Shown here piece by piece: positions 7,682-17,100 of a DNA stretch of 64,000 bases. Made by a program: the position numbers and the translations under genes. The stretch lies in assembly GCF_000402035.1 (NCBI RefSeq), contig NC_021288.1, forward strand, positions 620,001 through 684,000. Direction: 5' to 3'. The notes under the pieces are model-generated. The model did not search any database and was not told where the DNA came from. It worked only from the letters and a program-made list of their open reading frames with translations. Every line of letters starts with the position of its first letter. Positions within the stretch are counted from its first letter, which is position 1. This stretch comes from Caballeronia insecticola. Its GTDB lineage: Bacteria; Pseudomonadota; Gammaproteobacteria; Burkholderiales; Burkholderiaceae.

Positions 7682-9136
7682 CTACTTCGTCCCCGCAGGC
7701 TTAAGAAAGCCAATTGCAACGAGATAGTGCCGATATACCATTCCCGCAAGATTCTCTCCCGCCCACACCTTGATTGCATGACCGGATAGACCAATTTCGT
7801 TGAGCAAGGTCATGTGATACAAGTATCCAACAACCTCATTTTTGAGACTCGTGTCACGTAGGAATGAGGCAGACGCCGTGCGTGATCTCAGTCCGCCATA
7901 ATGAGCTATATCGTTTCTCAGATGGGCGCATGTCGTGGCAAACGTCTTCAGCAGATCATGATCTATTCCGATGGGTAGTGCGGTGAATAGTTCACTCAGT
8001 CGCTCAGCTAAGCTAGGCTCACAGGCATGCACTAGCTTCCCTCTGATCCACCGCCTATCATCAGATTTCCCGACTTGTGTCACGATACGGTCTATCTTTT
8101 CCTGCAAGGCACCGGTCACCGGTTTATCACCATACTTAGTGCGATGGAATGACTCAAGACCTTGGATAAGATTGCTGAAGTGGTTTTCCACATACATCTT
8201 TGCGTCGCGCTTGGTGGAAAGATAGTAGAAGAACCCAGGGCCGAATGCTTCGCGTTTCTCCCTCCAAGCACTGTAGATGTCACCAAATTGAGATTTGATC
8301 GCATCAAATTTAAGAGGCAGCTCATGTAGTTCTGGAGCTTTGGCGATCCCACCAACCCTCCTAAAGATGAGGGTGTAGATTCGTTTGCCTTTGGACAAAA
8401 CTACACTGGGCCACTTCAGTTGATAGCTTGACCCGCTGAGCACCGTGAACAGGTCTTGAAGATGAACGAACTCCTCTCTGACTTCTTCCACTTGAAATGA
8501 CCGAGACCGGCGAAGCGTCAAAGTCATCAGCTCACGAACCGATGCCTTAAAGTGATGCATTCCATCCAGACCATCGACCTCAGTGCGTTTCTCAAAAGCG
8601 AGCCGACCAAAAGGTGTTTGATATACCTGTCCCCTATATTCATCAAGGCGAACACGAAATGTTCGCCTCGTAGATGAATATTTCAGCGTGCCGTGGACCA
8701 GCCAGTTTTCTAGGCCGGTAAGATTTAGTTCGATTTTTGAGAAAGTCGGAATAGTCCTGTTGCTTGGGAAGTCCGTCTCCCCCAACAAACACATCGTTGC
8801 AAGATACCGCTCCCACGTGAAACGGTGTGAGTGAAATTGACCGCCACTGTAGACGGCATCGACTAAGATGACGCGTCTTCCCGAAGTCTTCAAAATGCCT
8901 TGAATAGCTCGAGGCGTCTCCTCACCTTTTTTCCGTCCCAACACACGGGTTATTCCGTGACCTGCGTCCTTACGGGGGAGTACGCTATCAAGCTCAAGAT
9001 TAATCTCACCGCTCTTCTTAATTTTGAGGCGACCAGTGACACCATTCTCAGACGCAAAGTGGTCGGCAGGATACGCTTCATCACGCCACCAAAAATACCC
9101 CGGCTCGTCCAGTTCCAATTCTTCCATCGTCGTCAT
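7682..9136 (-). CDS. ApeA-like HEPN-domain protein, candidate single-gene anti-phage effector
   Basis: 484 residues. The ATG at 9136 is supported by AAGGA seven bases upstream. The N-terminus ('EPGYFWWRDE', then 'VTGRLKIKKSGEINLELDS') has the layout of the ApeA N-terminal domain: an FW pair followed by a G-R-L strand and an LeL strand. The C-terminal third is helical and contains 'RNDIAH' (R407-H412), the R-x4-H catalytic motif of HEPN ribonucleases. In known ApeA proteins such an RNase is thought to stop infected cells, but that role here is inferred. The gene stands alone with its own terminator and a promoter-like pair. Sampled lines are only about 42-52% G+C against about 67% in a neighbouring housekeeping stretch, which indicates horizontal acquisition. 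An ordinary HEPN toxin is the main alternative. Confidence 0.8.
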   Translation of the reverse strand: MTTMEELELDEPGYFWWRDEAYPADHFASENGVTGRLKIKKSGEINLELDSVLPRKDAGHGITRVLGRKKGEETPRAIQGILKTSGRRVILVDAVYSGGQFHSHRFTWERYLATMCLLGETDFPSNRTIPTFSKIELNLTGLENWLVHGTLKYSSTRRTFRVRLDEYRGQVYQTPFGRLAFEKRTEVDGLDGMHHFKASVRELMTLTLRRSRSFQVEEVREEFVHLQDLFTVLSGSSYQLKWPSVVLSKGKRIYTLIFRRVGGIAKAPELHELPLKFDAIKSQFGDIYSAWREKREAFGPGFFYYLSTKRDAKMYVENHFSNLIQGLESFHRTKYGDKPVTGALQEKIDRIVTQVGKSDDRRWIRGKLVHACEPSLAERLSELFTALPIGIDHDLLKTFATTCAHLRNDIAHYGGLRSRTASASFLRDTSLKNEVVGYLYHMTLLNEIGLSGHAIKVWAGENLAGMVYRHYLVAIGFLKPAGTK

Positions 9137-9232
9137 GCCCGAATCCTTCTCCCGCAGTCAGAAGCCTTTCGATTTCGCTTGCTAACACCACCACTTCCAT
9201 GACAGGTCAATCGCCATGCAAAAATTATTTAG

Positions 9233-9261
9233 ATGTTAGCGTCAGCCCGTTTTTTACTCAA
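9233..9261 (-). promoter_or_regulatory. Candidate promoter for the HEPN gene
   Basis: On the minus strand TTGAGT (9256-9261) and TAACAT (9233-9238) are separated by 17 bases, each matching four of six consensus positions. It lies about 100 bases upstream of the HEPN start, in a locally A+T-rich stretch. Confidence 0.4.
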
Positions 9262-9701
9262 ACTAGAGCGTGTTTCCTTCACTCTTGCCGAGAAGTGCCA
9301 ATCACCGAAAAGTGGAACCACCGACTCACGGCCAGAGAGGTGGGTTGCTCCACGTCGTGGGCTTGACCTATTCGTTTCAGAGTAAAGCACGGTAGGCTAC
9401 GACAATGTCGGCTCTACGCTGTTCATCTGCCGTCGAGCGATAGTTAGCGGAATGACCGAGCGAGCGTCCGTCCGCTACGATTGAATGGCCGGTTACGGTG
9501 CGTAGCCGACGCCTGAACGTCCGATAGACGACGCATGTGAACGACGCTTCTTGGCCAACCTGTGCCTACGACCAAGCGACTGCACGCCGCCACAGCCTTG
9601 CCGCCCGTAGACTCCAAATACGCCAATGAAAGCGCGCTTTTTCACTCACCGCAGCCCTGCGCGACCATCACATCATTCCACCCGCTCCTCCACATACCAC
9701 T
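9262..9701. other. Intergenic region right of the HEPN gene
   Basis: About 440 nt with no credible gene. A 60-codon frame on the minus strand (9444-9626) has neither a ribosome site nor a recognisable product. No transposase remnant, tRNA or attachment repeat could be identified. Confidence 0.5.
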
Positions 9702-10034
9702 TCAACACTCATAATAAATCGCCAGCCAAACGCTTCGCTCCTCCCCATGCGTCCACGCAACCCGATGCCGACAATGCGGCTCGATCAGCACATAATCGCC
9801 GGGGCGCATCTCATGCAGCATCGCGTCCTCCTCGAACTCAAGCGTAGCCGCGCCCGACAGCAAGACAACCCACTCCGCCCGCGAGTCGTCGTACCAGAAG
9901 CCTTCGGGACTCGCATGGCCCATCGACACGATTCGCTCTACATTCAAACGCTGACCAGCGACGAGCATGTCGATCCGCTCGTCGCTATCGCGCTTCGATT
10001 CGACGCCGAACAGGTTTCCCGTTTGCAGTTGCAT
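9702..10034 (-). CDS. Cupin-domain protein
   Basis: 110 residues forming one compact cupin barrel. Motif 1 is reduced ('EWVVLLSGAATLEFEED'), and motif 2 is 'PGDYVLIEPHCRHRVAWT' with a Pro-His-x2-His pattern. It could bind a metal or small ligand, but the first His pair of classic cupins is not evident. Only 31 bases separate it from the upstream serine-hydrolase stop, so the two may be co-transcribed. Its function is unknown. Confidence 0.8.
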   Translation of the reverse strand: MQLQTGNLFGVESKRDSDERIDMLVAGQRLNVERIVSMGHASPEGFWYDDSRAEWVVLLSGAATLEFEEDAMLHEMRPGDYVLIEPHCRHRVAWTHGEERSVWLAIYYEC

Positions 10035-10065
10035 GGCTGAACCTCAATTCGAGAGCCCGGCCCCA

Positions 10066-11934
10066 TCACGCCAGCGCGTAGACCGAACTACCCAGCGTCA
10101 ATGCCGTCGCGCTGCTCGCCGATGCGAACCGAATCTCGTACAGATCGCGTCCGAAATTGCCGGGCACCTTGACGGACATGCCACCCCGATCATCCGACAG
10201 CGGCACGAACAACTGATACCGCAAGTCTTCGTTGCCATACAGAACATAGCCCGGCAATTCCGACAAGGTCGTGAGATAAGCCGGCGGGTTGCCCAGAATG
10301 ACGATAGGCACGGCCGTCGGCGAGTCGTTCGTCAAGGTCCATTGCGTGCCCAGACGCTGCTGCCATGCACTATCGAGCGGCGCAAGCGGAGCGAGTTGCT
10401 GGCCAACCGCCAGCGTGAGATACGCATAGCCCGCGCCCGGCACGACGCGCTTCATCAGATAGCGATAGCTGAACGCATTGCCGCTTTCGTCGGTCCCGGA
10501 TGCGACCACGAACCGGTACGATGCTGAATCGCTATTGCTCCACCACCAGCCGTCGCTGCGATACTGATACGCGCCGACCTGCGTCCATACGCGCTTCGCC
10601 CCGTTCCACTGATTGAGCACCACGCTGCCGTCCGGATTGGCAACCACCTGCATCGGCGAATCCGAATTGCCGTAGATGCCGCCGGCATTCGCGACACTCG
10701 CCCCCGACGCAACCGGCGGCGCCGTGACGCTGACTTGCGCCGGCAGAGCGGCAATCGTGCCGTCCTCCTTCAGCGCGGACAGCACGAGCGTTTCCGCCAG
10801 CTTGCGCGCGTCGTAGCCCGAATTGCCGGTCACCATCAACGCGAATTGCGCCTTGGGCACGACGAAAAATTCGCTCGAATAGAACGCGGTGCCGCCGTCC
10901 TTTTCCCATCCGAGCAAACCGGCGGCGGCGAGCGCCGGCTGTTGAACCGAATCCCAGCCGAGACCCCAGCGCCATTCGGGCGATGGATTGATCAACAGGC
11001 CCGTCGACTGGTCCGTGCCCATCTGCGCGATGCCCGCCTCGGACACCACGCGCTGGCCCTGAAACATGCCGCCGCCGAGGAACATCTGCGCGAGATTCAT
11101 CATGTCGGCCGGCGTCGAGCTGAGGCCGCCCGTCGCATACGCATTGACGAATTCCTGATATTGCGTGCCGTTGGCAAACGGATACGAGAACGATCCCGCC
11201 GTGGGCACGCTCGTCAGATAGCTGGAGTTCGTCATCTTCAACGGCGCGAGGATGCTCGACTCCACGAAACTCGCGAAGCTCTGCCCCGTCCTCGCGAGGA
11301 CGATCTGCTCGATCATGGTGAAGCCGTCGTTGCAATAGACCGCAAGCTCGCCCGGCAGATGCTTCAGATGCGTATTCGCGAGTTCGGCCTGCGTGTCGGC
11401 CGCGTAGCCGGCAACCGGCGCGAACGTGAAGAGATTGCGCCCGTTGGTGCCCGGCAGGCCCGACGCGTGCGACAGCAGATGGCGCGTGGTGATCTTCGCG
11501 TACTCGGGCGACAGCATCGAAAACGTCGGCAGATACTGGACGATCGGCGTATCGAGCGTGATAAGCCCGCGGTCTTCCAGAATCGCGGCCGCGAGCGCGG
11601 CGAAGAGCTTGCTGACCGAGCCGATATTGAAGCGCGTCTGCGTCGTCGCCGCAGTCTGCGCTGGCACCGATGACACGCCGAACGCCTGCTGCCACACCAC
11701 GGTGCTGCCCTTGAGCATGGCGATCGAAATCCCCGCCACGGGTTGCTGCGCGTTGCTGATGGCCTGCTGGATCATCTGCTGACCCATTGCGATGGTCTGC
11801 GGGTAAGGCGGGGAGTCGTCGTTGCCGCTACATCCGGGCAGCAGCGTCGCGAGCATGCCGGCGCCGGTGTAGCCGAGAAATTGCCGGCGGCCGGCACGGA
11901 AGGCGTCTTCGTTCTTGCAGTCGAGCTTGGGCAC
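10066..11934 (-). CDS. Secreted class C beta-lactamase-fold serine hydrolase (esterase/peptidase), Tat-type lipoprotein
   Basis: The frame is open to 12087, but GTG 11934 has AAGGAG (11942-11947) at seven bases and gives a proper export signal: 'GRRQFLGYTGAGMLATLLPGC', a twin-arginine motif ending in a lipobox Cys. The product has about 622 residues. The penicillin-binding/beta-lactamase fold is shown by 'IGSVSKLF' (S-x-x-K nucleophile), 'VYCND' (Y-x-N) and a third-motif equivalent 'KDGG'. About 200 C-terminal residues form an extra beta-rich domain of unknown role. Such enzymes are usually esterases, D-amino-peptidases or beta-lactamase relatives outside the cytoplasm. The substrate is unknown. 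It diverges from the TetR gene. Confidence 0.85.
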   Translation of the reverse strand: MPKLDCKNEDAFRAGRRQFLGYTGAGMLATLLPGCSGNDDSPPYPQTIAMGQQMIQQAISNAQQPVAGISIAMLKGSTVVWQQAFGVSSVPAQTAATTQTRFNIGSVSKLFAALAAAILEDRGLITLDTPIVQYLPTFSMLSPEYAKITTRHLLSHASGLPGTNGRNLFTFAPVAGYAADTQAELANTHLKHLPGELAVYCNDGFTMIEQIVLARTGQSFASFVESSILAPLKMTNSSYLTSVPTAGSFSYPFANGTQYQEFVNAYATGGLSSTPADMMNLAQMFLGGGMFQGQRVVSEAGIAQMGTDQSTGLLINPSPEWRWGLGWDSVQQPALAAAGLLGWEKDGGTAFYSSEFFVVPKAQFALMVTGNSGYDARKLAETLVLSALKEDGTIAALPAQVSVTAPPVASGASVANAGGIYGNSDSPMQVVANPDGSVVLNQWNGAKRVWTQVGAYQYRSDGWWWSNSDSASYRFVVASGTDESGNAFSYRYLMKRVVPGAGYAYLTLAVGQQLAPLAPLDSAWQQRLGTQWTLTNDSPTAVPIVILGNPPAYLTTLSELPGYVLYGNEDLRYQLFVPLSDDRGGMSVKVPGNFGRDLYEIRFASASSATALTLGSSVYALA

Positions 11935-12137
11935 GGCTGTTCTCCTTGTTTTCGTGTCGGAACCTGCGTGGTGAGGCTTTCGGCTGTCGTTGCGACTAAA
12001 ACCAATCCGGACACCGCTGTCGGCGGGAAAACCAGGAGAACCCTGCGCGAGCCGGCCCGCCGATGCAGACGCCGATGCAAACGCCAATGCATGCCTTTAT
12101 CCGGCCGGACGCGAGCGGGTTACGCCGCTTTTAGATG

Positions 12138-12157
12138 TTATGATAAATCTATCATAA
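12138..12157. promoter_or_regulatory. TetR operator palindrome
   Basis: Perfect 8-bp inverted repeat with a four-base spacer (TTATGATA-AATC-TATCATAA), ending 12 bases before the TetR start. Position and symmetry fit autorepression by the adjacent TetR protein, and perhaps control of the divergent serine hydrolase. Confidence 0.7.
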
Positions 12158-12169
12158 GGTTGTGACGTC

Positions 12170-12727
12170 ATGCGCAAATCCAGGCAGGAAGCGGCTGAAA
12201 CCCGCCAACGTATCGTCGAATCGGCGTCCGTGCGTTTTCGTGAAAACGGCATCGATGCAACCGCCCTCGCCGATCTCATGGCGCAAGCCGGGCTGTCGCA
12301 CGGCGGCTTCTACAAGCACTTCGCATCGAAAGAACAGGTCGTGCTGGAGTCGCTCGAACTCGCAAGCAACGCGCTGCGCGACGGCATGTCCACCGCGCTC
12401 GAAGGCAAAGGCGGCATCAACGCGGCCGTCGCGGCTTATTTGTCGGCGGAACATCGCGACAACCCGGGCGGCGGCTGCCCGTTCGTCGCGTTGTCGGGCG
12501 AACTCGCGCGCGGCAGCGAAGAGGTGCGCCATGCGGCGACCGAGGGCATCGAACGGCTCATCGCCATGTTTGCCAGCGAAATCGACGCGCCGCCCGCCGC
12601 CGCAAAAAAACGCGCGCTCCTCATGGTCTCAACCATGATCGGCGCGCTCTCGCTCGCCCGCATGGTGGACGACGCAACGCTATCGGACACCATCCTGCGC
12701 GAGGCCCGGAAGGCGCTCGCTCAGTGA
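12170..12727 (+). CDS. TetR-family transcriptional regulator next to RND efflux operon
   Basis: 185 residues. The N-terminal helix-turn-helix is 'ATALADLMAQAGLSHGGFYK', followed by 'HFASKEQVVLE', typical of the TetR family. The C-terminal ligand domain has 'GGGCPFVALSGELARG', seen in members that sense small hydrophobic or electrophilic compounds. A weak AAGG lies ten bases upstream of the start. The gene converges on the outer-membrane-factor gene and overlaps its 3' end by 48 bases. It probably represses itself and the RND operon; the operator at 12138-12157 supports the first of these. Confidence 0.9.
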   Translation: MRKSRQEAAETRQRIVESASVRFRENGIDATALADLMAQAGLSHGGFYKHFASKEQVVLESLELASNALRDGMSTALEGKGGINAAVAAYLSAEHRDNPGGGCPFVALSGELARGSEEVRHAATEGIERLIAMFASEIDAPPAAAKKRALLMVSTMIGALSLARMVDDATLSDTILREARKALAQ

Positions 12728-14167
12728 GTTGGGCGCGGCGCTCCATCCGCCGCCGAGCGCACGGTATGCGCCCACTGCCGCTCGTGCTGCATCGGCGCGC
12801 GTGGCGTCGAGATCGTCGCGAGCAACGAGCAACTGGCGGTCCGCATCGAGCACGTCGGTCAGCGTGATTGCACCGGCCTTGTACGCGCGCTGCGATAAAT
12901 CGCGAGCGCGTGTGAGGGACGCCACTTCCGCATCCAGTTCCTTACCGCGATTCTGCGTCTCCACCAGCGCGACGAAGGCGTTCTCGACATCCTCGGCGGC
13001 CCGCAAGACCGACTGCCGATAGATCGCGAGCGCCTCGGCATTCGCGCCGCGCGCCGCCGCCACTTCGGCGTCCACCTTGCCGAAATCGAAGAGACGCCAG
13101 CGCAGGCCCGCCGTGATCGACGGTTGAAACGCGCGCGCCGTGAAGAGTTCATGTGAGCCTGCGCTGTCGAAGCCGAGCAAGCCCGTGAGCGAAAGCTTCG
13201 GATAGTAGTCGGCGATGGCCGCGCCGATCCGTTCGTTCGATGCCGCCAGCCGCCGCTCCGCCGCGATCACGTCAGGACGACGGCGCAGCAGCGCGCCCGC
13301 GTCCGGACTCGCGTCGATAGCAGGAACGCCGGGTATCGCCGCGGGCGCCGACAACTCGGCGGCATACGTGCCGGGCTGCACGCCCATCAACACGTCGAGA
13401 CGGTTCAACTGCGCATTCAATTGCACGCGCAGCGTCGGCACGACCGTTCTTGCCTGCTTGAGCAAGGCGTCCGCCTGCGCGGCTTCGCGCTCGTCGGCCG
13501 CGCCCGCTTTCACACGCACGCGCACGAGATCGAGCAGCCGCTGATCCGTCGCGATCTGATCCTGCGCCACCGCGAGCCGCGCCTGATAACCGCGCACCTG
13601 CAAATAGGCGTCGGCGGCATCGGCGGCGACCGTCACGCGCGTGCCCGCTTGCGCCGCCTGCGCCGCTTCGGCTTCATGCGCGGCGGCGGCGGCATCGCGA
13701 CGCAGCCCGCCCGCCAGATCGATCTCCCAACTCGCCGCCGCACCGAACGTGTATTCGCGCTGATCGCGGCTATAACCGGGAAACGTGCGCGCCAGCGATC
13801 CGTTGGGGCTGACCAGACTTTGATGTTGCGCGCTCGCCGATGCATCCAAATCGACGCTCGGCCACAACTGCGCGCCCGCCGATGCAGCCGCCGCGCGCGC
13901 CTGCTGCACTCGCGCGAAGGCGGCCTGCAAGTCGAGGTTCTGCGCCAGCGCACGCTCGATGATCGTGACCAGCATGGCATCGTCGAAGCCGGTCCACCAT
14001 GTGTCGAGCGATGGCGCATGATGCGCACCAGCGGCATCGGATGCGGGAACGTGACGCAACGGTTCGAGCGACGTGTGCGGCGCGACGTAATCGGGACCGA
14101 CGGCGCAGGCCGCGAGCAACATCGACACGATCAGCGAACTCGAACCCATCAACAAAGGCCTTTTCAT
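12680..14167 (-). CDS. RND efflux outer-membrane factor lipoprotein (NodT/OprM family)
   Basis: 495 residues. The signal ends in lipobox 'LLAACAVGPDY', the standard OprM-like N-terminus. Two duplicated alpha-helical barrel halves follow ('LDLQAAFARVQQARAAAASAGAQ' is the first tip-helix pattern), and the final 'YRALGGGW' motif is present with a 21-residue tail. It forms the trimeric exit duct for the pump. Its ATG (with AAGGAG upstream) overlaps the permease stop as ATGA, showing translational coupling. Last gene of the efflux operon; its 3' end overlaps tetR on the other strand. Confidence 0.93.
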   Translation of the reverse strand: MKRPLLMGSSSLIVSMLLAACAVGPDYVAPHTSLEPLRHVPASDAAGAHHAPSLDTWWTGFDDAMLVTIIERALAQNLDLQAAFARVQQARAAAASAGAQLWPSVDLDASASAQHQSLVSPNGSLARTFPGYSRDQREYTFGAAASWEIDLAGGLRRDAAAAAHEAEAAQAAQAGTRVTVAADAADAYLQVRGYQARLAVAQDQIATDQRLLDLVRVRVKAGAADEREAAQADALLKQARTVVPTLRVQLNAQLNRLDVLMGVQPGTYAAELSAPAAIPGVPAIDASPDAGALLRRRPDVIAAERRLAASNERIGAAIADYYPKLSLTGLLGFDSAGSHELFTARAFQPSITAGLRWRLFDFGKVDAEVAAARGANAEALAIYRQSVLRAAEDVENAFVALVETQNRGKELDAEVASLTRARDLSQRAYKAGAITLTDVLDADRQLLVARDDLDATRADAARAAVGAYRALGGGWSAAPNSLSERLPGLAQDGVR

Positions 14168-17100
14168 GCGCGCTCCTTGCCGAACCGGCGAATGAATACA
14201 TAAAACGCCGGTGTGAAGAGCAGGCCGAAGCCCGTCACGCCGAGCATGCCGAACAGCACGGCCGTGCCGAGCGACTGACGCATCTCCGCGCCCGCGCCTG
14301 TCGCCACGGCGAGCGGCGCGACGCCGAGAATGAAGGCGAACGACGTCATCAGAATAGGCCGCAAGCGCGTGCGCGCCGCGTGCACCGCCGCGCTGACCGC
14401 CGACGATCCTTCATCCTCCTTCTGCCGCGCGAACTCGACGATCAGAATCGCGTTCTTCGCCGCCAGTCCCACCAGCACGACGAAGCCGATCTGCGCGAGG
14501 ATGTCGATCGGCATGCCGCGCAACGATAGTCCCGTGACCGACGCGAGAAGGCACATCGGCACGATCAGCACGATGGCGAGCGGCAGCTTCCAGCTTTCAT
14601 ATTGCGCGACCAGCACGAGGAACACGAAGAGCGCCGCCGCGCCGAACACGAGGAGCGTCGGTGTGCCGTGTTGCTGCTGCTGATACGCGAGCTCCGTCCA
14701 TTCGAAGCCGATGCCCTGCGGCAGCACCCGATGCGCAAGCTCTTCCATGCGATGCAGCGCCGTGCCCGTGGCCACGCCCGGCGCGGCCACGCCCTGCACT
14801 TCAGCGGCCGGATACAGGTTGTAGCGAGGCACGCGATACGGCACGGTGCGGTCTTCGAGTTTCGCGACCGAGCCTATCGGCACCATCTCGCCCGCCTGAT
14901 TGCGCGCCTTGAGCCGCGTGATGTCGTCCGCCGTGCGCCGGAAGCGTCCGTCCGCCTGCACGATTACCTCGTAGGTACGCCCCAGATAATTGAAGTCGTT
15001 CACGTACTGCGAGCCGAGATAGACCTGCAAGGTCGAGAACACATCGGTGGGCGTGAGGCCGACCTTTTGCGCCTTGACGCGGTCGATATCCGCATACACG
15101 GACGGCGAGCCCGCATTGAAGAGCGTGAACACGCCGGCCAGTTGCGGGTCCTTGTTGGCCTCGGCGACGAGCGCCTTCGCCGCGCGCACCAGCGCTTCGG
15201 AGCCGAGACCGGCACGGTCCTCCAGCATCATCTTGAAGCCGCCCGCATTGCCGATGCCTTGCACCGGCGGCGGCGGTATCGTCAGCACATAGGCATCCTT
15301 GATGACGGAAAGACGCTTGCGCAGATCGGCGAGCACGCTGTTGGCCGTCACGCCGGGCAGCGAGTGGCTATAGAGCGATGGCAGCCCCGAAAATACCGTG
15401 CCCGAGTTCGATGCAACCGTGAGCGTGGTCGCGTCCAGCCCGACGAACGGCGCAACGTGTTCGATGCCATGCGTCGACAAGATGATGTCGATGGCCTGGC
15501 GCACCACCTTCTCGGTCCGCTGCAACGACGAACCCGGCGGCAGTTGCACCACGGTGATGAGATAGCCCTGATCCTGCTCGGGAATGAAGCCTGTCGGCGT
15601 GCGCGAAAACTGCAGCGCCGTCACGCCGATGAGCGCGACATACACCATCAGCACCACGGCGAGCCCGCGCACCAGACGCCGAGTGACGTTGCCATAACCG
15701 AACGAAAGACGCTCGAAACCGCGATTAAAGCGTGCGAACGCGGCATGCAACAAACGCGTGGCCGGATTGACGCGCGCCGCGTCGTGTTCTTCATGCGGCT
15801 TGAACAGCACCGCGCATAAAGCCGGACTCAGCGTGAGCGATACGAAGCACGATATGACCGTCGATGCCGCGATCGTCACGGCGAACTGCCTGAAAAACAG
15901 CCCTGAAATGCCGCTGAGAAACGCCGACGGCACGAACACGGCGCACAACGTCAGCGCAATCGAGAGCAGCGCGCCGCCCACTTCGTCCATCGTGCGATGC
16001 GCGGCCTCGGCCGGCAGCATGCCCGCGCGCATGTTGCGCTCGACGTTCTCGACGACCACGATCGCATCGTCCACCACAATGCCCACCGCCAGCACGAGCC
16101 CGAACAACGACAGATTGTTGAGCGATATCCCGAACGCCGCGAGCACGATGAACGAGCCGAGCAGCGATACGGGAATGGCGACCACCGGAATGATAGTTGC
16201 GCGCCAGTTCTGCAGGAACACGAACACCACGCCCACGACCAGCAGAATCGCCACGAAAATGGTGGTCACGACTTCATCGACCGACTTGCCGATGAAGATA
16301 GTCGGATCGTAGATGATCTTGTAGTCCACGCCCGCCGGGAATTCGTTCTTCAGGTCGCGCATCTTCGCGAGCACGGCCTTTTCGACGGCAAGCGAATTAG
16401 CGCCTGGCTCAGCGTAAATCAGCAATGTCGATGCATCGCTGCGGTCCATGAACGCGGTCGAACCGTAGTCCGCCGCGCCGACTTCCACGCGGCCGATATC
16501 GCGAATGCGCGTGATGCGGCCCTGCCCGTCCGACTTCACGACGATATCGCCGAACTGTTCCGGCGTAGTGAGACGCCCGAGCGCTTCCACGTTGATCTGA
16601 TACGCCTCGCTGCTGCCCGCAGGCGGCTGGTTGAGCACGCCCGCCGAGACCTGCAGATTCTGCGCGCGCAACGCGGCGAGCACTTCGGCGCCGTTGAGAT
16701 TGCTCGCGGCGACACGGTCCGGATCGATCCATATGCGCATCGCGTATTCGCGCGCGCCCTGGAACTGCACATCGCCCACGCCCTGAATGCGTGCGAGCGC
16801 ATCCTTCACGTGCAGCGTTGCATAGTTGGAGAGATAGAGCGTGTCGCGCAGCTTGTCGGGCGAATAGAGATGCACCGCGAGCAAAATGCTCGGCGTGGAC
16901 TTTCTCACCTGCACGCCCAGGCGCTGCACATCTTCCGGCAGACGCGGCAACGCATCCTGCACGCGATTTTGCGTGAGCATCTGCGCCACGTTCAGATCGG
17001 TGCCGATGCGAAACGTGACCGTCACCGTGAGCCTGCCATCGCCCGTGGATTGGCTGCTCATGTAGAGCATGTTCTCGACGCCGTTGATCTGCTGTTCGAG

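Noticed and set aside
9228..9237. Third copy of TTTAGATGTT, upstream of the HEPN gene
   Set aside because: Same 10-base word as at the tetR and pump promoters, but without a dyad around it; probably chance in A+T-rich DNA.
6996..9701. Flanking direct repeats (attachment sites) around the HEPN patch
   Set aside because: No convincing pair of repeats longer than about ten bases was seen at the two edges; an island boundary cannot be placed from this sequence alone.
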